Shown here: one piece after another, positions 61,714 through 64,000 of the stretch
How the letters are laid out: every line of letters starts with the position of its first letter
Numbering within the stretch: the first letter of the stretch is position 1
Source: Nostoc sp. JL33
GTDB taxonomy: Bacteria > Cyanobacteriota > Cyanobacteriia > Cyanobacteriales > Nostocaceae
NCBI RefSeq assembly: GCF_017114985.1
Contig: NZ_JABXKP010000096.1
Location: 1-64,000 of the forward strand
Length of the DNA stretch: 64,000 nucleotides
Direction: 5' to 3'
Translations under genes and position numbers: made by a program
Notes under the pieces: generated by a model
What the model saw: only the letters and a program-made list of their open reading frames with translations
Told to the model about the DNA's origin: nothing
Database searches by the model: none

Positions 61714-62559
61714 ATGAAATGGATCTTAACAACTGCTCTGATTTTGGGCAGCACCACCCAATATCCAGCACAAGTAATAGCCCAAACTAAACAACCAGCA
61801 ACTACTAAGCAGCCTGTGCAACCAGTTAGTACACCTGCTTCAACTCAACAACCTACCTCTGGGCCAGTTTTTATTTTGCCAAAAGCACCCGCTCGGTTAA
61901 GCCCTGTATCTGGGCGTAGAGCCGGAATGGGTAGTCGAGATAATTGCCCTGCGGTTCCAACCCCGCTCACCGCCTTAGTACCATTTCAAGAGGAACAAAA
62001 CGTTGCCGGACAGGCAAATAAATCAATTGTCGGGATTGTAGCGGGACTAACCACTTCTGAACGACCTACGTTTTGGTTTTACATCCCGTACACTAAGGAT
62101 TTGTCTAACTCAAGCGCTGAATTTAGCTTACAGGATAGCGCTGAAAATGATATTTATAGAAATGCGATCGCGCTACCTTCAAAGCCCAGTGTCATTGGTA
62201 TTTCTCTCCCTAATACTGTTACTTCATTAGAAGTAGATAAGACATATCGCTGGTATTTAAAAGTACGTTGTAACCAACAGTCAGCAAGCATTCCTGTGTA
62301 TGTAGAAGGGGATATTAAAAGAATCAATTTAGATTCTCGTGTTATGCAACAATTAGAAGCAGCAACTGATCCTCGACAGCAGATTATAATCTATGCTGAA
62401 AAAGGGATTTGGTTTGACGCTTTAAATATGCTAGCAAAAATACGCATTTCTCATTCTAATAATGCGTCTTTTGAAGAAGATTGGCAAAGTTTATTGCACT
62501 CCATCAATTTGGATAATCTTGCTAAGGCTCCTATAATGAATTTACCAAACCGCCAATAA
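61714..62559 (+). CDS. DUF928 protein
   Basis: A 281-residue exported protein: signal peptide (KWILTTALILGSTTQYPAQV), a Gln/Pro/Thr-rich stretch, then the DUF928 domain with SRDNCPAVPTPLTALVPF and TSERPTFWFYIPYTK, and LEVDKTYRWYLKVRCN. DUF928 proteins are found in cyanobacteria, commonly beside CHAT-domain proteins as here. Function unknown. Confidence 0.88.
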   Translation: MKWILTTALILGSTTQYPAQVIAQTKQPATTKQPVQPVSTPASTQQPTSGPVFILPKAPARLSPVSGRRAGMGSRDNCPAVPTPLTALVPFQEEQNVAGQANKSIVGIVAGLTTSERPTFWFYIPYTKDLSNSSAEFSLQDSAENDIYRNAIALPSKPSVIGISLPNTVTSLEVDKTYRWYLKVRCNQQSASIPVYVEGDIKRINLDSRVMQQLEAATDPRQQIIIYAEKGIWFDALNMLAKIRISHSNNASFEEDWQSLLHSINLDNLAKAPIMNLPNRQ

Positions 62560-62572
62560 ATAATAATTTAAT

Positions 62573-62710
62573 TAGGACTTACGCACGAGTTACGGAATAA
62601 CGAACCGCAGAGGCGCGGAGAAGCCAGTGCGTTGCGAGGGTTCCCCCCGTTGTAGCAACTGGCGCGACGCGGAGAAATCAGAGTTTGAGAGATATTTTGC
62701 GTAAGTCCTA
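62573..62710. mobile_element. MITE-like element with 13-bp inverted ends TAGGACTTACGCA
   Basis: Perfect ends TAGGACTTACGCA (62573-62585) and TGCGTAAGTCCTA (62698-62710), 138 bp, no ORF. A secondary repeat (CCAGTGCGTTGCGAGGGTTC) is nested inside. The same end sequence forms the last codons of the macrodomain gene at 27492-27505. Confidence 0.87.
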
Positions 62711-62745
62711 TTAATATCGCGCAAAGTATCTATAAACCTAAATTT

Positions 62746-64000
62746 CTACAACCAATTACCAACTAGGACGTAGGGTGCCCAGTACATCGGACGGTTGTAT
62801 TCGCGAGATTCAAGTAGTTTTAATTGAGCAAAGCGTAAAGCTTTTGCCGTAGTTTTACCAGCCACTAACTGGCGGTAAAATTCATCAATAAACAAAGCTG
62901 TGGAGTTATCGCCAATTTGCCACAGGGAGGCTAAAGTACTCCGCGCACCAGCACGCAGGGCAACTCCTGCTAATCCCAATGCAGCTCGGTTATCTCCTGC
63001 TGCTGTTTCGCAAGCACTCAAAACAAGTAATTCAACTGGCTCTGTGCGTTTTTGCCCTCTACTTTTGAGCAAACTATCTAATTCACTCACATTGATACGT
63101 CCATCATCTGCTAAAATAAAAGTGTCTTTTGCTTTAGAGCTAAATCGCCCGTGAGTTGCAAAGTGAACAACTCTAAAATCTTCAGCGTTGATAGTTTTTG
63201 CTAAATTTGTACTGGTAAAATTTTCATCCAATAATGTAGTTGTCGATATGCCTGATTCCTGAATTAATTTCAGTTCAACCTTAACGTTGGGAAGTGGTGC
63301 AAACTTTTCATTTTTGGGTGGTTGTGATAGTCCTCCAGCCAGGGCATTTAATTTTTTGTGTGCTAAAGGTTTGGGAGTAAATAGTTGCAGTCCGGGGCTA
63401 ATAGCTACAGAATATTTTTGGAGTAAATACTCTTTACCATCATACAATGCAGACATTGGGATATTTCGCAGCAACCCGTCTGGAATAAAGACTAGAGTAT
63501 TAACTTTACTATTTTTGAGGTCTGTTTCAACTGGTTTGATTAACCAATTATAAAGCTGTTGAGAAGCTGCTTTAAATTTCTGATTAGCATCGGGTTCGAC
63601 TATTGTCTCTCGTATTTTTGTAATAACTTGCTCTACTTGCTGACGATTGACTTTAGAAGTTTTATGCATCAATGTTTGATTGGGAAGTTTGATAATAATT
63701 TCTAAATGGTTATCTAAAATAATCGGGTAGAAAATAGCAGTATTCGGGTTGTCGCGGTCTACTACTTTGTCCAATACCACAAATTGGTTACTCAAGCAAG
63801 CTTCTCGGAAAAAATTGTCGAGTTCTGCAACTTGCAAGGCTTCAATTCGCTGTCGTGCCTTATCTAAATCTGGTTTTCCTTGTCCTTTCTCTTGTAAAAG
63901 CAACTCTACAGACTGGCGATAAATCGGTTCTATGCGATCGCGAAAATTGAACTGCACCTCTGAATTAACCGCAACTAAATCGCTGCGAAGAGACTGAAGA
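62746..64000 (-). CDS. CHAT-domain protease (5' end outside window)
   Basis: At least 418 residues. The frame stays open to the right window edge, upstream of a GTG at 63957, so the N terminus (normally TPR repeats) is missing here. The caspase-like CHAT domain has catalytic histidine in VVHFATHGRFSSKAKD and cysteine in LLVLSACETAAGDNRAALGL, followed by LRAGARSTLASLWQIGDNST. The family includes separase-like and effector proteases. It is convergent with the DUF928 gene, 186 bp between ends. Confidence 0.9.
   Translation of the reverse strand, partial: LQSLRSDLVAVNSEVQFNFRDRIEPIYRQSVELLLQEKGQGKPDLDKARQRIEALQVAELDNFFREACLSNQFVVLDKVVDRDNPNTAIFYPIILDNHLEIIIKLPNQTLMHKTSKVNRQQVEQVITKIRETIVEPDANQKFKAASQQLYNWLIKPVETDLKNSKVNTLVFIPDGLLRNIPMSALYDGKEYLLQKYSVAISPGLQLFTPKPLAHKKLNALAGGLSQPPKNEKFAPLPNVKVELKLIQESGISTTTLLDENFTSTNLAKTINAEDFRVVHFATHGRFSSKAKDTFILADDGRINVSELDSLLKSRGQKRTEPVELLVLSACETAAGDNRAALGLAGVALRAGARSTLASLWQIGDNSTALFIDEFYRQLVAGKTTAKALRFAQLKLLESREYNRPMYWAPYVLVGNWL

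Overview
The window looks like part of the chromosome of a filamentous, Nostoc-type cyanobacterium. The evidence is direct: the octamer GCGATCGC (HIP1) is very frequent; heptamer repeats of the Nostoc kind (AGTGGGG, AACTCCT) and many short palindromic elements fill the spacers; and there are cyanobacterial genes such as an NDH-1MS CO2-uptake set, sipA, DUF928/CHAT proteins and Uma2 (DUF820) proteins. No rRNA, tRNA, CRISPR array or intact insertion sequence was recognised.

Region 1 (0.1-12.7 kb, all minus strand) is the most interesting part. In transcription order it holds a B12-binding radical SAM protein resembling the hopanoid C-2 methylase HpnP, then HpnJ, HpnK and HpnI-like proteins (the set that builds the cyclitol-ether head group of bacteriohopanetetrol). 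These are followed, on the same strand, by a CDP-alcohol phosphatidyltransferase, a 2-oxoglutarate/Fe(II) oxygenase, a nucleotidyltransferase, a phosphoenolpyruvate mutase fused to a second nucleotidyltransferase, and phosphonopyruvate decarboxylase. The second half is a complete logic for making a C-P bonded head group, activating it with CTP and placing it on a lipid alcohol. Its position beside hopanoid side-chain genes suggests either a phosphono-hopanoid or co-inherited membrane-lipid tailoring; this is an inference.

Region 2 (13.1-18.9 kb, minus strand) is an inducible-type CO2-uptake module: ndhF, a Tat-signal beta-carbonic anhydrase, ndhD and a CupA/CupB (ChpY/ChpX) CO2-hydration protein.

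Region 3 (19.3-31.1 kb) is mixed: a cyclic-peptide-type ABC exporter, a ribbon-helix-helix plus Mop protein divergent from modA, a peroxiredoxin, SipA, a Spy-like periplasmic protein, a NarL-type two-component pair, a macrodomain protein, a deaminase, a potassium-channel-like protein, S-formylglutathione hydrolase, a VapBC-type pair, and a BrnA antitoxin beside an internally deleted BrnT remnant.

Region 4 (31-50.9 kb) has a HIP1-bearing 21-bp minisatellite, a FUSC-family membrane protein, two Uma2 proteins, a beta-helix/SLH protein, a histidine kinase with a REC-PAS-PAS-GGDEF-EAL partner, a TPR protein, a SDR-type epimerase, and a drug-efflux set (MarR, HlyD/EmrA, EntS-like MFS, EmrB-like MFS). 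Three copies of a 17-bp near-palindrome lie upstream of marR and hlyD and are good candidates for the MarR operator.

Region 5 (51-64 kb) has two multi-pass membrane proteins (one GT39-like), a methyltransferase, a DUF1772 protein, an MtfA-like peptidase, a membrane-anchored Hsp70-like protein paired with a membrane protein whose tail resembles GrpE, a DUF62-type SAM hydrolase relative, a DUF928 protein and a CHAT-domain protease running off the window edge. Many spacers are occupied by MITE-like elements with clear terminal inverted repeats.
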